Under the pieces are notes generated by a model. It had not been told where the DNA came from. It searched no databases and saw nothing but the letters and a program-made list of their open reading frames with translations. A stretch of 64,000 nucleotides of DNA from Leptolyngbya sp. SIO1E4 (lineage in GTDB: Bacteria > Cyanobacteriota > Cyanobacteriia > Phormidesmidales > Phormidesmidaceae), in the NCBI GenBank assembly GCA_010672825.2, contig JAAHFU020000001.1, positions 1,674,001 to 1,738,000 of the forward strand, read 5' to 3'. How positions within the stretch are numbered: position 1 is the stretch's first letter; the number at the start of each line of letters is the position of its first letter. A program made the translations under genes and the position numbers. Below are positions 27,609 to 35,934 of this stretch, one piece after another.

Positions 27609-28253
27609 CTATGGAGTCTCGTCTCCCCAAAGCTGGGCCAGTCGTTGATCACGTCCACATCCAAAGCGATATACCTGATAACGAACAGGGTGGGTTTGGT
27701 AATAATTCTGATGATAGTCTTCTGCAGGGTAGAACGTAGAGGCAGGCTGAATCGTGGTGGCGATCGCCTGGCTCAACTGATCCGACTCTTCGAGCGCCTG
27801 TTTCGACGCCGTTGCAGCCTGCTGTTGGGCCGCATCTTGGTAAAAAACCACCGAACGATACTGACTGCCCTTATCACAGAACTGCCCTCTGCCATCTACG
27901 GGGTCAATATTGTGCCAAAACACCGCCAGCAGGGTTTCATAGCTCACCTGGTTGGGGTCGTAAGTGATTTGCACAGCCTCTACATGCCCCGTACCGCCAG
28001 AAGAAACCTGGGAATAGCTCGGATTTTCAACCGTTCCACCGGTGTAGCCCGAGGTTGTATCAATCACCCCTGGTAACTCATCAAAGGGTTTCTCCATGCA
28101 CCAAAAACAGCCGCCCGCAAAGGTCGCCTTAGCGAGGGGCATCTCTGTATTGGCATAGGCTGGGGCAGCAATGCCCACAAACAAGCTGACAATACACAGC
28201 ACTACAATCATCCAGCGTCGGCTCATGGTTTCCATCAAAGAATGCTTGGTCAT
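27609..28253 (-). CDS. msrA: Peptide-methionine (S)-S-oxide reductase MsrA, exported form
   Basis: MsrA reduces the S-epimer of methionine sulfoxide in oxidised proteins. The catalytic motif GGCFWCMEKPFDELPGV and the family blocks SGYTGGTVENPSYSQVSSGGTGHVEAV (in pieces) and CDKGSQYRSVVFY are present. An N-terminal hydrophobic segment (about residues 12-32, ending APAYA) predicts export to the periplasm or lumen. The length of 214 residues is normal for a secreted form. No msrB is adjacent. The start ATG at 28251-28253 is followed by further in-frame Met codons, so the exact start is uncertain. Confidence 0.93.
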   Translation of the reverse strand: MTKHSLMETMSRRWMIVVLCIVSLFVGIAAPAYANTEMPLAKATFAGGCFWCMEKPFDELPGVIDTTSGYTGGTVENPSYSQVSSGGTGHVEAVQITYDPNQVSYETLLAVFWHNIDPVDGRGQFCDKGSQYRSVVFYQDAAQQQAATASKQALEESDQLSQAIATTIQPASTFYPAEDYHQNYYQTHPVRYQVYRFGCGRDQRLAQLWGDETP

Positions 28254-28482
28254 TTAAACCATGACATATTTCTTAAAGTTCTTACGCTTGATACCGCTTA
28301 TCAGTGACCTGATCGCAGTAGACATTTGCGTTAGGACAGTCAGAACACGAAACGGCCCTCTAATCCAGCCTTTCATGCCGCCTTTTGCCTGTTGCCCTCT
28401 GTCTTTTACCTTCTGTCTTCTGCCTCAGGACATGCCATGATGGGGCTTGCAAGTTGGCAGGGTCTGGAGTCAGGAACGCTGC

Positions 28483-29745
28483 ATGACAACACCAGTGCGA
28501 GTGATTGTAATCGGGGGAGGGGCGGCAGGCTTTTTTGGGGCGATCGCCTGCGCTCAAGCCGCCCCTACAGCCCAGGTAACCTTGCTAGAAGCTGGCGCTG
28601 CACCGCTGGCCAAAGTTCGCATCTCGGGGGGAGGGCGCTGCAATGTCACCCACCATTGTTTTGATCCGGCCCTGTTAGTGCAGCATTACCCTCGGGGGGG
28701 TAAAGCCTTGCGGGGCGCTTTCACCCGATTTCAACCCAAAGACACCGTTGCCTGGTACGAACACAGGGGGGTGCGCCTGAAAACAGAAGCCGACGGACGG
28801 ATGTTCCCCACCACTGACGACTCTGGCACAGTCATTGACTGTTTGATGAGAGAAGCCCAACGAACTGGGGTCATTCTCCGCACTAAGGCGGCAGTTACAA
28901 CCGTCAGCCGCGAGGGGAATCACTTTACGGTAAGGGTGCGGTCGCAGGCAGCCTTGCATTGCGATCGGCTCCTCTTAGCAACAGGCAGCAGCCCTCAAGG
29001 ACACCGTATCGCTTCCGCACTCGGGCATACGGTTGAGCCCCCTGTTCCATCTCTGTTTACCTTCAACGTACCCGATAAAGCCTTGCACAGCCTGGCAGGA
29101 ATTTCGGTCAATCCAGTGGTCGCTAAGCTCATCGTCCCTGGCGCCAAACCGCTGACCCAAACTGGCCCGTTGCTCATCACCCACTGGGGCTATAGTGGCC
29201 CAGCCATTCTCAAACTTTCAGCCTGGGGCGCCCGAATTCTACATAACTCACGCTATCAAGGCACCTTGCAGATAAACTGGTTGCCCTCGCTCAACCCAGA
29301 GCAACTGCGTCAAACCCTCCAAACTGCTCGCAGCGAGACCCCTAAACGGGCGATCGCAAATCGCTGCCCAGTAGACGTGCCCAAGCGACTTTGGCAATAT
29401 TGGGTACAGCAAGCAGGCTTAGATGAAACGGTAACCTGGGCTAACCTGCCCAAAAAAGCGCTGAACGCGCTGGTTGAATCTATCAGTCGAGGCACCTACC
29501 CAATTCAAGGGAAGGGGGTTTTTAAGGAGGAATTTGTGACCTGTGGCGGGGTAAACCTCTCAGAAATTGATTTTAAGACAATGGCCAGCCGTCGCTGTGC
29601 AGGGCTCTTTTTGGCGGGAGAAGTCCTCAACATTGACGGCATTACTGGGGGATTCAACTTTCAAAGCGCCTGGACAACGGGTTGGCTGGCAGGGCAGGTA
29701 TTGGGGAAGCACTCACCCACAATTGCAGATAGCCTTAAAACGTGA
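28483..29745 (+). CDS. NAD(P)/FAD-dependent oxidoreductase, HI0933/YhiN family
   Basis: This is a flavoprotein of about 420 residues. The N-terminal FAD-binding motif VIVIGGGAAGFFGAIACAQ and the family-specific KVRISGGGRCNVTHHC occur near residues 8 and 45. The C-terminal GGVNLSEIDFKTMASRRCAG and NIDGITGGFNFQSAWTTG close the FAD site. HI0933/YhiN proteins are widespread flavoproteins of poorly defined substrate. The frame opens at 28447; the ATG at 28483 (MTTPVRVIVIGGG) is the better start. It is divergent from msrA. Confidence 0.88.
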   Translation: MTTPVRVIVIGGGAAGFFGAIACAQAAPTAQVTLLEAGAAPLAKVRISGGGRCNVTHHCFDPALLVQHYPRGGKALRGAFTRFQPKDTVAWYEHRGVRLKTEADGRMFPTTDDSGTVIDCLMREAQRTGVILRTKAAVTTVSREGNHFTVRVRSQAALHCDRLLLATGSSPQGHRIASALGHTVEPPVPSLFTFNVPDKALHSLAGISVNPVVAKLIVPGAKPLTQTGPLLITHWGYSGPAILKLSAWGARILHNSRYQGTLQINWLPSLNPEQLRQTLQTARSETPKRAIANRCPVDVPKRLWQYWVQQAGLDETVTWANLPKKALNALVESISRGTYPIQGKGVFKEEFVTCGGVNLSEIDFKTMASRRCAGLFLAGEVLNIDGITGGFNFQSAWTTGWLAGQVLGKHSPTIADSLKT

Positions 29746-29840
29746 ACTAATTTCCCACGAAAAGAATTTGATACGGGAATTCTTGTAAAAAAGGACATAG
29801 CCCCATTGGGCAGCGGGGCAAAAGGCGATTAGGTGTACCC

Positions 29841-30419
29841 ATGGCTAAGAAAGATCCCTACCGTGAGTTTCTCAAAGAAGACTTTGGGAATCTCTTCGAC
29901 ATGTTAGAACTCAACGACAGACAGCGCCATTTTCTCCGCTCGCGCTGGCTAGATCAAGTGATCTGGATGGAGAAAAAAGCGACTACCTGCCGCGATCGCC
30001 ATTATCAGCTCAGACTCACAGCCATCATCTTAGGAGTGTTAGTCCCAGTGCTCATTGGCTTGGATGTTGGCCAGGGAACAGCTGAGAAGGTGAAGAAATA
30101 CATCACCATTGGCATGGGCGGCATTGTGGCCGTCGCTGCCGCTGTCGAAGAGTTCTTCCATTATGGAGAACGGTGGAATCACTATCGACGCACAGTCGAA
30201 TCCTTAAAAACCCAGGGTTGGCAATTCTCTCAACTCAGTGGCCCCTATGGGCAGTTTTCGACCCATAAAGCTGCCTTCGGCAACTTTGCTGATCAAGTGG
30301 AGGAAGTGATTCAACGGGATGTTGAAGTTTACGTCACACAGCTGGCGAAACCTGATGAAGAGAAAGCCCAGCAAGCTGGAACAGCTGCCTCTGATGAGGA
30401 CGAGGATGCTGTTGCCTGA
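29841..30419 (+). CDS. DUF4231 (SLATT-like) two-helix membrane protein
   Basis: The 192-residue protein has a hydrophilic helical N-terminus (about 1-50), two adjacent membrane helices (AIILGVLVPVLIGLD and GMGGIVAVAAAVEEFF, residues about 60-110) and a helical tail with FHYGERWNHYRRTVESLKTQ. These features match DUF4231, which is grouped with SLATT two-helix membrane domains that act as effectors in some bacterial conflict systems. Here no nucleotide cyclase, SLOG or other typical partner is adjacent, so the role is open. The C-terminus ends in a short acidic tail. The ATG at 29841 fits. Confidence 0.75.
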   Translation: MAKKDPYREFLKEDFGNLFDMLELNDRQRHFLRSRWLDQVIWMEKKATTCRDRHYQLRLTAIILGVLVPVLIGLDVGQGTAEKVKKYITIGMGGIVAVAAAVEEFFHYGERWNHYRRTVESLKTQGWQFSQLSGPYGQFSTHKAAFGNFADQVEEVIQRDVEVYVTQLAKPDEEKAQQAGTAASDEDEDAVA

Positions 30420-30928
30420 GTAAGATGACAAAGAAAGAGGGCTCTAGATTTACACCGGAGGCCAGATGCCTTGTAGCAGCTCCGACCCTCACACCGCAAA
30501 TCCCTAAAAGGTTAAGAAAGTCGTTAGACAAGGTTAATTTTTTGCCGGTTTAAGATTAAGATCTTGCTAAATCCCTTACCACAGGGAGTTGGCAAGTCTT
30601 GGCCTGGAATGCCCTGCCCAGGGATCTTGTAGCAAGCGTCACGCTCGTTAAGGCATTTCTATGGACTCCCTAAATTCCTGCCTTACGGCCTCCGGCCCTG
30701 TTTCTTGAGTTCATGTTGCCTGCGAAACATGGGAATGATCTTGCTAAGATGCCTCGGGTCAACTACAAACGCGATATCTAGACAGTTTTCAACCCCATGT
30801 CTGTTCGGGGAGTGTAGATGCAGTTCTTGAGTTGCGCCTATCGCTCTCACACAGGCTGTTTTGCTAACCGCAGAAAATCCGGATAACCAAAACTTGCCAA
30901 CTCGCCTGGTCAGCACCGTACGGAGACT
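30420..30928. other. Intergenic region, no gene identified
   Basis: A 509-bp gap. The segment GATCTTGCTAA occurs twice (about 30558 and 30738), and GATCTTGTAGCAAGC lies between. A short leftward open frame (30683-30916) has no recognisable family features. I see no tRNA. Confidence 0.4.
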
Positions 30929-31630
30929 ATGACCTTACGATTGGCTTCTTTCCTGATTTTGTTCTGGAACTCACTGGCAGTTAGTACTGCCCTGGTTATT
31001 TATCATGTTTATGATGGTAAAGATCATTTTGGAGAAAGCGGATTCATTACGCTGCTTTCCACGTTTCAACTCCTGGCGATTGCCTGGCTATCTGACAAAA
31101 TTTTCCAGGCTCGCACTGCTCAAAGAAAAGGATCCCTTTGGCGAAACAAATCTATCGTCTGGCAGATAATTTCTTTGGGGTTCGTCTTTTTAGCGGCTGA
31201 TGAATTTCTCAGCATTCATGAAGTGACGGATCTGTTCATCCACGACATTTTCAACTTGCAAGAGACGGGATTGACTGATCGCATCGATGACTTGATAGTG
31301 GCCTTGTATGGCGTTGTCGGTATTGGTGTGCTGGTTGCTTACCGCGATGAGCTCAAACCCTACAAAAAAGTCTTTCCGTTATTTACATACGGATTTCTCT
31401 TGCTATTCATCATGGTTGGATTAGACACCCTCACCAATGAAAAAGACCTGCTCAAAGCGCTCTTAAACTCTAACCAGATAGATACGATTTATACTTGGCT
31501 CATTCACTTAGAAGACTCGCTGAAGATTTTTGCAGAAGCCTACTTTATGATGGCGTTTTATGCAATTTTGAAACAGACAAAGCATATACAGGCAAAGTCG
31601 GGACGCCAGCAATTGGCATCCCAACTTTAA
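30929..31630 (+). CDS. Polytopic membrane protein of unknown function
   Basis: The 233-residue product has about six hydrophobic segments, beginning with LASFLILFWNSLAVSTALVI at the N-terminus. Several helices contain acidic and His residues: FLAADEFLSIHEV (about residue 90), LDTLTNEK and HLEDSLKIFAEAYFM near the C-terminus. Charged residues inside membrane helices suggest an enzyme or transporter site, but I recognise no family. It is oriented towards pgk, which ends 37 bp away on the other strand. CGGAG lies just before the ATG. Confidence 0.6.
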   Translation: MTLRLASFLILFWNSLAVSTALVIYHVYDGKDHFGESGFITLLSTFQLLAIAWLSDKIFQARTAQRKGSLWRNKSIVWQIISLGFVFLAADEFLSIHEVTDLFIHDIFNLQETGLTDRIDDLIVALYGVVGIGVLVAYRDELKPYKKVFPLFTYGFLLLFIMVGLDTLTNEKDLLKALLNSNQIDTIYTWLIHLEDSLKIFAEAYFMMAFYAILKQTKHIQAKSGRQQLASQL

Positions 31631-31667
31631 GCCAGGAAAAAGGTGTCACCGTTAACCAGCGATCGCC

Positions 31668-32873
31668 TTAAGCCTCATCAAGTGCTGCGATACCCGGTAA
31701 TTCCTTACCTTCCAGCAGTTCTAGACTGGCACCACCACCGGTAGAGATGTGACTCATCTTGTCAGCTACGCCGACCTTTTCAACCGCAGCGACAGAGTCT
31801 CCTCCACCGATGATAGTCGTTACCCCTTGAGCGGTAAGGTCTGAAAGGGTATGGGCGATCGCTTCCGTACCCACAGCAAACTTGTCAAACTCGAAAACAC
31901 CCATGGGGCCGTTCCAGATGGCAGATTTACACTGCTTCAATGCCTCTTGAAAAACTTTCACAGCGTCAGGCCCAATATCGAGCCCCATCCAGCCGTCAGG
32001 AATCGCTTCAACACTGACAGTTTGCGCATTCGCATCAGCGGCAAAATTATCAGCCACCACAACATCAGTCGGTAGCAGTAAATCCACTCCCTTTTCTTTG
32101 GCTTTAGCTTCCAGAGACTTGGCTAGTTCCAGCTTGTCTTCTTCCACCAAAGACTTCCCGACACTCAGTCCCCGTGCTTTATAAAAAGTGAAAATCATAC
32201 CGCCCCCAATCAGGAGCTTATCGACTTTGTCTAGCAGCGTTTCAATCACGCCGATTTTGCTAGAAACTTTGGAGCCGCCAATAATGGCTGCGAGGGGGCG
32301 CTGAGGATTTTCGATCGCGGCTTGTAAATACTGCAGTTCCTTCTCGATTAAATATCCCCCTACAGCAGGACTCAGATATTCGGTCACGCCAGCCGTCGAG
32401 GCATGGGCACGGTGAGCGGTACCAAAAGCATCATTGACGTACAAATCAGCATTGGCAGCAAGCTGCTTAGCAAACTCAGGGTCGTTAGCTTCTTCCCCTG
32501 CATAGAAACGAACATTCTCCAGCAGCGCCACCTGGCCATTTTGCAGACCATTAACCGCCGCGGTGACCGCTGCCCCCACACAGTCATCACATTTGACAAC
32601 GGTTTGCCCCAACAATTCAGATAACCGCGTTGCAACTGGGGTTAAGCGCATGCTGTCAACCACTTTTCCCTTAGGACGACCAAAGTGGCTACTGAGCAAA
32701 ACTTTTGCGCCTTTGCCAGTCAAGTCCTGAATGGTCGGAAGCGCAGCCCGAATCCGTGTATCGTCCGTGATGTTGCCCTGATCATCTAGAGGAACATTAA
32801 AATCTGCGCGGACTAACACTCGCTTGCCAGAAACATCGGCTGCAGTTAGAGATGCCACTGTCTTTTTCGCCAC
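31668..32873 (-). CDS. pgk: Phosphoglycerate kinase
   Basis: PGK interconverts 1,3-bisphosphoglycerate and 3-phosphoglycerate in glycolysis and the Calvin cycle. The 401-residue length is normal. The motifs are [15 protein letters not shown] (substrate binding), [28 protein letters not shown] and the ATP-binding [11 protein letters not shown]. The start is a GTG at 32871-32873 preceded by GGGAGG, giving MAKKTVASL. It is monocistronic, divergent from the universal stress gene. Confidence 0.98.
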   Translation of the reverse strand: MAKKTVASLTAADVSGKRVLVRADFNVPLDDQGNITDDTRIRAALPTIQDLTGKGAKVLLSSHFGRPKGKVVDSMRLTPVATRLSELLGQTVVKCDDCVGAAVTAAVNGLQNGQVALLENVRFYAGEEANDPEFAKQLAANADLYVNDAFGTAHRAHASTAGVTEYLSPAVGGYLIEKELQYLQAAIENPQRPLAAIIGGSKVSSKIGVIETLLDKVDKLLIGGGMIFTFYKARGLSVGKSLVEEDKLELAKSLEAKAKEKGVDLLLPTDVVVADNFAADANAQTVSVEAIPDGWMGLDIGPDAVKVFQEALKQCKSAIWNGPMGVFEFDKFAVGTEAIAHTLSDLTAQGVTTIIGGGDSVAAVEKVGVADKMSHISTGGGASLELLEGKELPGIAALDEA

Positions 32874-33063
32874 AGGTTTGAACCTCCCAAGTTGCGTTTA
32901 TTACGTTTATGCACGGCTTCCGCAAACGGAACACCAACCTTGATTAACCTAAGATCGAGAGCATATAGGGCTGATAAAGCATTAAAGTCCCGTTTCTGTT
33001 GCCAGCGCTACCGCCGTACCCGAAAATCATTCTACCGGAGTCTGTGTGCTCGTCTGAGGAGCT

Positions 33064-33465
33064 ATGTTCAAGACGATTCTGTTTCCTATCGATATGAGCC
33101 CAGAGGCTCAACAGGCCGCTAATTTAACCATAGAGCTGGTCAAGCAACACCATAGTCAGCTAGTGCTATTGTCAGTCGTCGAAAGCCAGCAAGCCGCTGA
33201 CCGTCCAGAACAGTCCTCTACGGAAGCCGTTGCGAAGTTACTGGCTCAAGCCAAATCACTCTTTGCCCAGCAGGGCATTGAAAGTAAAACAGTTGAGCAA
33301 GAAGGGCAACCAGCTTTTGTGATTTGCGATGTTGCCGACGAAATGAAAGCAGATTTGATCGTCATGGGCTGCCGTGGCATCGGCCTGATTGAGGAGAATG
33401 TGTCAGAAAGTGTTACAAATCGTGTGATTAATCTTGCGCCTTGCCCAGTACTGGTCGTCCCGTAA
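33064..33465 (+). CDS. Universal stress protein (UspA family)
   Basis: The 133-residue protein is a single UspA domain. It begins with FKTILFPIDMSPEAQQAA and ends with VTNRVINLAPCPVLVVP. The nucleotide-binding signature is recognisable as GCRGIGLIEENVSESVTNRV, though it departs from the consensus G-x2-G-x9-G-S/T, with Cys and longer acidic insertion. So ATP binding is likely but not certain. USP genes respond to stress and growth arrest. ylqF follows 55 bp downstream on the same strand. Confidence 0.9.
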   Translation: MFKTILFPIDMSPEAQQAANLTIELVKQHHSQLVLLSVVESQQAADRPEQSSTEAVAKLLAQAKSLFAQQGIESKTVEQEGQPAFVICDVADEMKADLIVMGCRGIGLIEENVSESVTNRVINLAPCPVLVVP

Positions 33466-33520
33466 TTTCTGTTTCGAGGCACCGTTCATCACGTCTTTGT
33501 CCTGACTACACTCCCTAGTA

Positions 33521-34390
33521 ATGACGCCTGCTATTCAGTGGTATCCCGGTCACATTGCCAAAGCAGAGAAAGCGCTGCTGGAGCAGCTCAAACGGGTAGA
33601 TGTGGTACTGGAAGTTCGAGATGCTCGCATTCCAACAGCAACAAGACACCCTAACATCGGCGCTTGGGTAGGGTCTAAGCAGCGAATTTTGGTGCTTAAT
33701 CGAGTGGATATGATTTCGCCCCATGCGCGCTCAGTGTGGGAAGCCTGCTTGAAAGCCCAAGGGGAAACGCCCTATTTCGCCAATGCTCAACAAGGAAAAG
33801 GGGTAGCGGGGATCGCTAAAGCAACCCAGGTCACTGGGACGGCAATGAACCAGCGACGTTGCGATCGCGGCATGCGCCCTCGAGCCGTACGCGCTGTCGT
33901 CATTGGCTTTCCCAACGTGGGCAAATCAGCCCTCATTAATCGTCTGCTAAAGCGCAAGGTGGTAGCCAGCGCCCGTAAACCAGGCGTCACCCGACAACTT
34001 CGCTGGATCCGCATTGCCGATGATCTGGAACTTCTAGACGCTCCTGGCGTACTGCCTGCTCAACTCACAGATCAAAACGCTGCTCTGAGGCTTGCCATTT
34101 GTGACGATATTGGCCAGGCTGCCTATGATAACCAACGGGTTGCTTCAAGCCTAATCGAAATCTTTCAATCCTTGGATACCATGGATCCTACCCTCTCTTA
34201 TCTAGCAGCATTAACGAATCGCTACGGCGTCATGGTCGAGGATCACACAGGCGACGCTTACTTACAACAGGTTGCAGAAGCCCGATACCAAGGAGATCTC
34301 GAACGGACAGCCCGAACATTGCTGCGAGACTATCGGGTAGGCCACTTAGGCAGCTTACCTTTAGAGTGGCCCTCTTACGAAACGAACTAG
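33521..34390 (+). CDS. ylqF: Ribosome biogenesis GTPase YlqF/RbgA
   Basis: YlqF is a circularly permuted GTPase required for late assembly of the 50S subunit. The order of motifs is permuted as expected: NRVD (G4) precedes GFPNVGKSALIN (G1), and LLDAPGVLP (G3) comes last. The N-terminal IQWYPGHIAKAEKALLEQLK is family-typical. The 289-residue length and C-terminal helical domain are normal. It follows the stress protein by 55 bp and may be co-transcribed with it. Confidence 0.95.
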   Translation: MTPAIQWYPGHIAKAEKALLEQLKRVDVVLEVRDARIPTATRHPNIGAWVGSKQRILVLNRVDMISPHARSVWEACLKAQGETPYFANAQQGKGVAGIAKATQVTGTAMNQRRCDRGMRPRAVRAVVIGFPNVGKSALINRLLKRKVVASARKPGVTRQLRWIRIADDLELLDAPGVLPAQLTDQNAALRLAICDDIGQAAYDNQRVASSLIEIFQSLDTMDPTLSYLAALTNRYGVMVEDHTGDAYLQQVAEARYQGDLERTARTLLRDYRVGHLGSLPLEWPSYETN

Positions 34391-34598
34391 CAGAATACAA
34401 TCAGGTATCGCTTTTCCACAGAAGCCTGGGTACCCTCAACTAAGGTGCGATTACTTTCTTCCAGGAGTTTGCGGAGTTCATCACATCAACTCAAGAAACA
34501 TTAGCCTGTCTGCAAGGCTGATACATCCCAAGATAGGGCACTTTCAATATTTCTCGTGTTGCTGAAGTCTTGCTCATTCCTTCTTCTCAAGAGGCTTT

Positions 34599-35849
34599 AT
34601 GGCCAAACCCACGTTGGAAGTCATGACAGCTTTTCCCCAAGCTAGTGCCAATATGTCGGCAAATGCCTCCCCCCGAGTCTCAATTCTTGTCAGTGATTTG
34701 TCGAGTAGTGGAGCAGGACGCTGGGCCGGGGCAGTGCGTCCTTTTCTGTTAGCTCAAGCTCTTCAGAAGGCAGGATACACTCCAGAGATTATTGGGCTTA
34801 GCCACGAATCTGGCACCACTATCTCTGCCGCTGAAATTCCTATCCAGGTTATTCAACTAGAGCAAGGCGCTAAACTTTGGCAATCAGCTTGGCAACTCTT
34901 AAATACCCTGACAGGCGATCTCATTTATGCCTATAAGCTCAAACCTGGCAGTTTTGGGTTGGCCCTCCTCCACCGTCTACGTCACCATAAGCCTGTTTTC
35001 CTAGATATTGATGATTGGGAACTCAGCTGGCATGGTGGCGATAATTGGCGCTATCACCCCACACCTAGAAAACTTCTCCGAGACCTCCTTAAGCCAGGGG
35101 GAGCGCTGCGCGACCCAGAACATCCCCTTTACTTGAAATGGATGCAATCTCTGGTTGCTTGGGCTGATCACATCACCACCCACAATCTGTTCTTACAGCA
35201 GCGATTTGGTGGAACATATCTGCCCAATGGCAAGGATACCCATCTCTTTAACCCTAGCCATTACAAGGCAGACGCTGCTCGCGAAGCATTAGGTCTATCT
35301 CAATACAGGGTATTGATGTTCCCAGGGGCACCTAGACCATATAAAGGGGTTGAAGATGTCCTAGCAGCGTTAGATATCCTGAACGAACCTGATTTAAGGC
35401 TCGTGATTGTGGGCGGCAGCCCCTATGATGACTACGATGCCTACTTGCATAAGCACTGGGGGCGTTGGCTCATTCAACTGCCAAAAACTAGCTACACAGA
35501 TATGCCAAGCCGCATTGCGGCTGCTCATATCTTAGTGGTCCCTCAAAGGGATGATCCGGCCACCAAAGCACAGTTTCCACTCAAAATCACAGATGGGATG
35601 GCCATGGCAAAACCTATACTCGCGACACGCGTAGGTGACATTCCGGAAATTCTGGGAGATACCGGGTATTTAGTAGACTCAGACTCTCCTGAGGCATTAT
35701 CCACAGCTATTCGCCGTATCTTTGAGAATTATGATGAGGCATTAGAGCAAGGGCGTCGTGCTCGCTTACGCTGCGAAGAAAATTACAGTATTGAGTGCAT
35801 GAGCAAAATCCTCGACAATATACTCAAGTCTCGCTGCTTTAAGCAATAA
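34599..35849 (+). CDS. GT4-like glycosyltransferase, first gene of glycan cluster
   Basis: The 416-residue protein shows a GT-B fold. The N-terminal half contains SSSGAGRWAGAVRPFLLAQA, and the donor-binding half contains LMFPGAPRPYKGVEDVLAAL, LVIVGGSPYDDYDAY and MAMAKPILATRVGDIPEIL. This is the GT4 pattern of sugar transfer from an NDP-sugar, though the E-x7-E region is altered. The acceptor is unknown. It lies upstream of the ABC exporter by 85 bp on the same strand and probably acts in surface glycan synthesis (inference). A further in-frame Met near residue 19 would shorten the N-terminus. Confidence 0.82.
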   Translation: MAKPTLEVMTAFPQASANMSANASPRVSILVSDLSSSGAGRWAGAVRPFLLAQALQKAGYTPEIIGLSHESGTTISAAEIPIQVIQLEQGAKLWQSAWQLLNTLTGDLIYAYKLKPGSFGLALLHRLRHHKPVFLDIDDWELSWHGGDNWRYHPTPRKLLRDLLKPGGALRDPEHPLYLKWMQSLVAWADHITTHNLFLQQRFGGTYLPNGKDTHLFNPSHYKADAAREALGLSQYRVLMFPGAPRPYKGVEDVLAALDILNEPDLRLVIVGGSPYDDYDAYLHKHWGRWLIQLPKTSYTDMPSRIAAAHILVVPQRDDPATKAQFPLKITDGMAMAKPILATRVGDIPEILGDTGYLVDSDSPEALSTAIRRIFENYDEALEQGRRARLRCEENYSIECMSKILDNILKSRCFKQ

Positions 35850-35934
35850 GGCACTCCTATTTTGCTGAGATCTCACTCAACCCAGAACTTCTCATACATT
35901 AATAATTAGCTCCCCCAGAAACTTAAAGAGTGTT

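Noticed and set aside
30683..30916. Leftward 77-codon open frame in the gap before the membrane protein
   Set aside because: No recognisable domain, no ribosome binding site, and it covers the likely promoter of the next gene.
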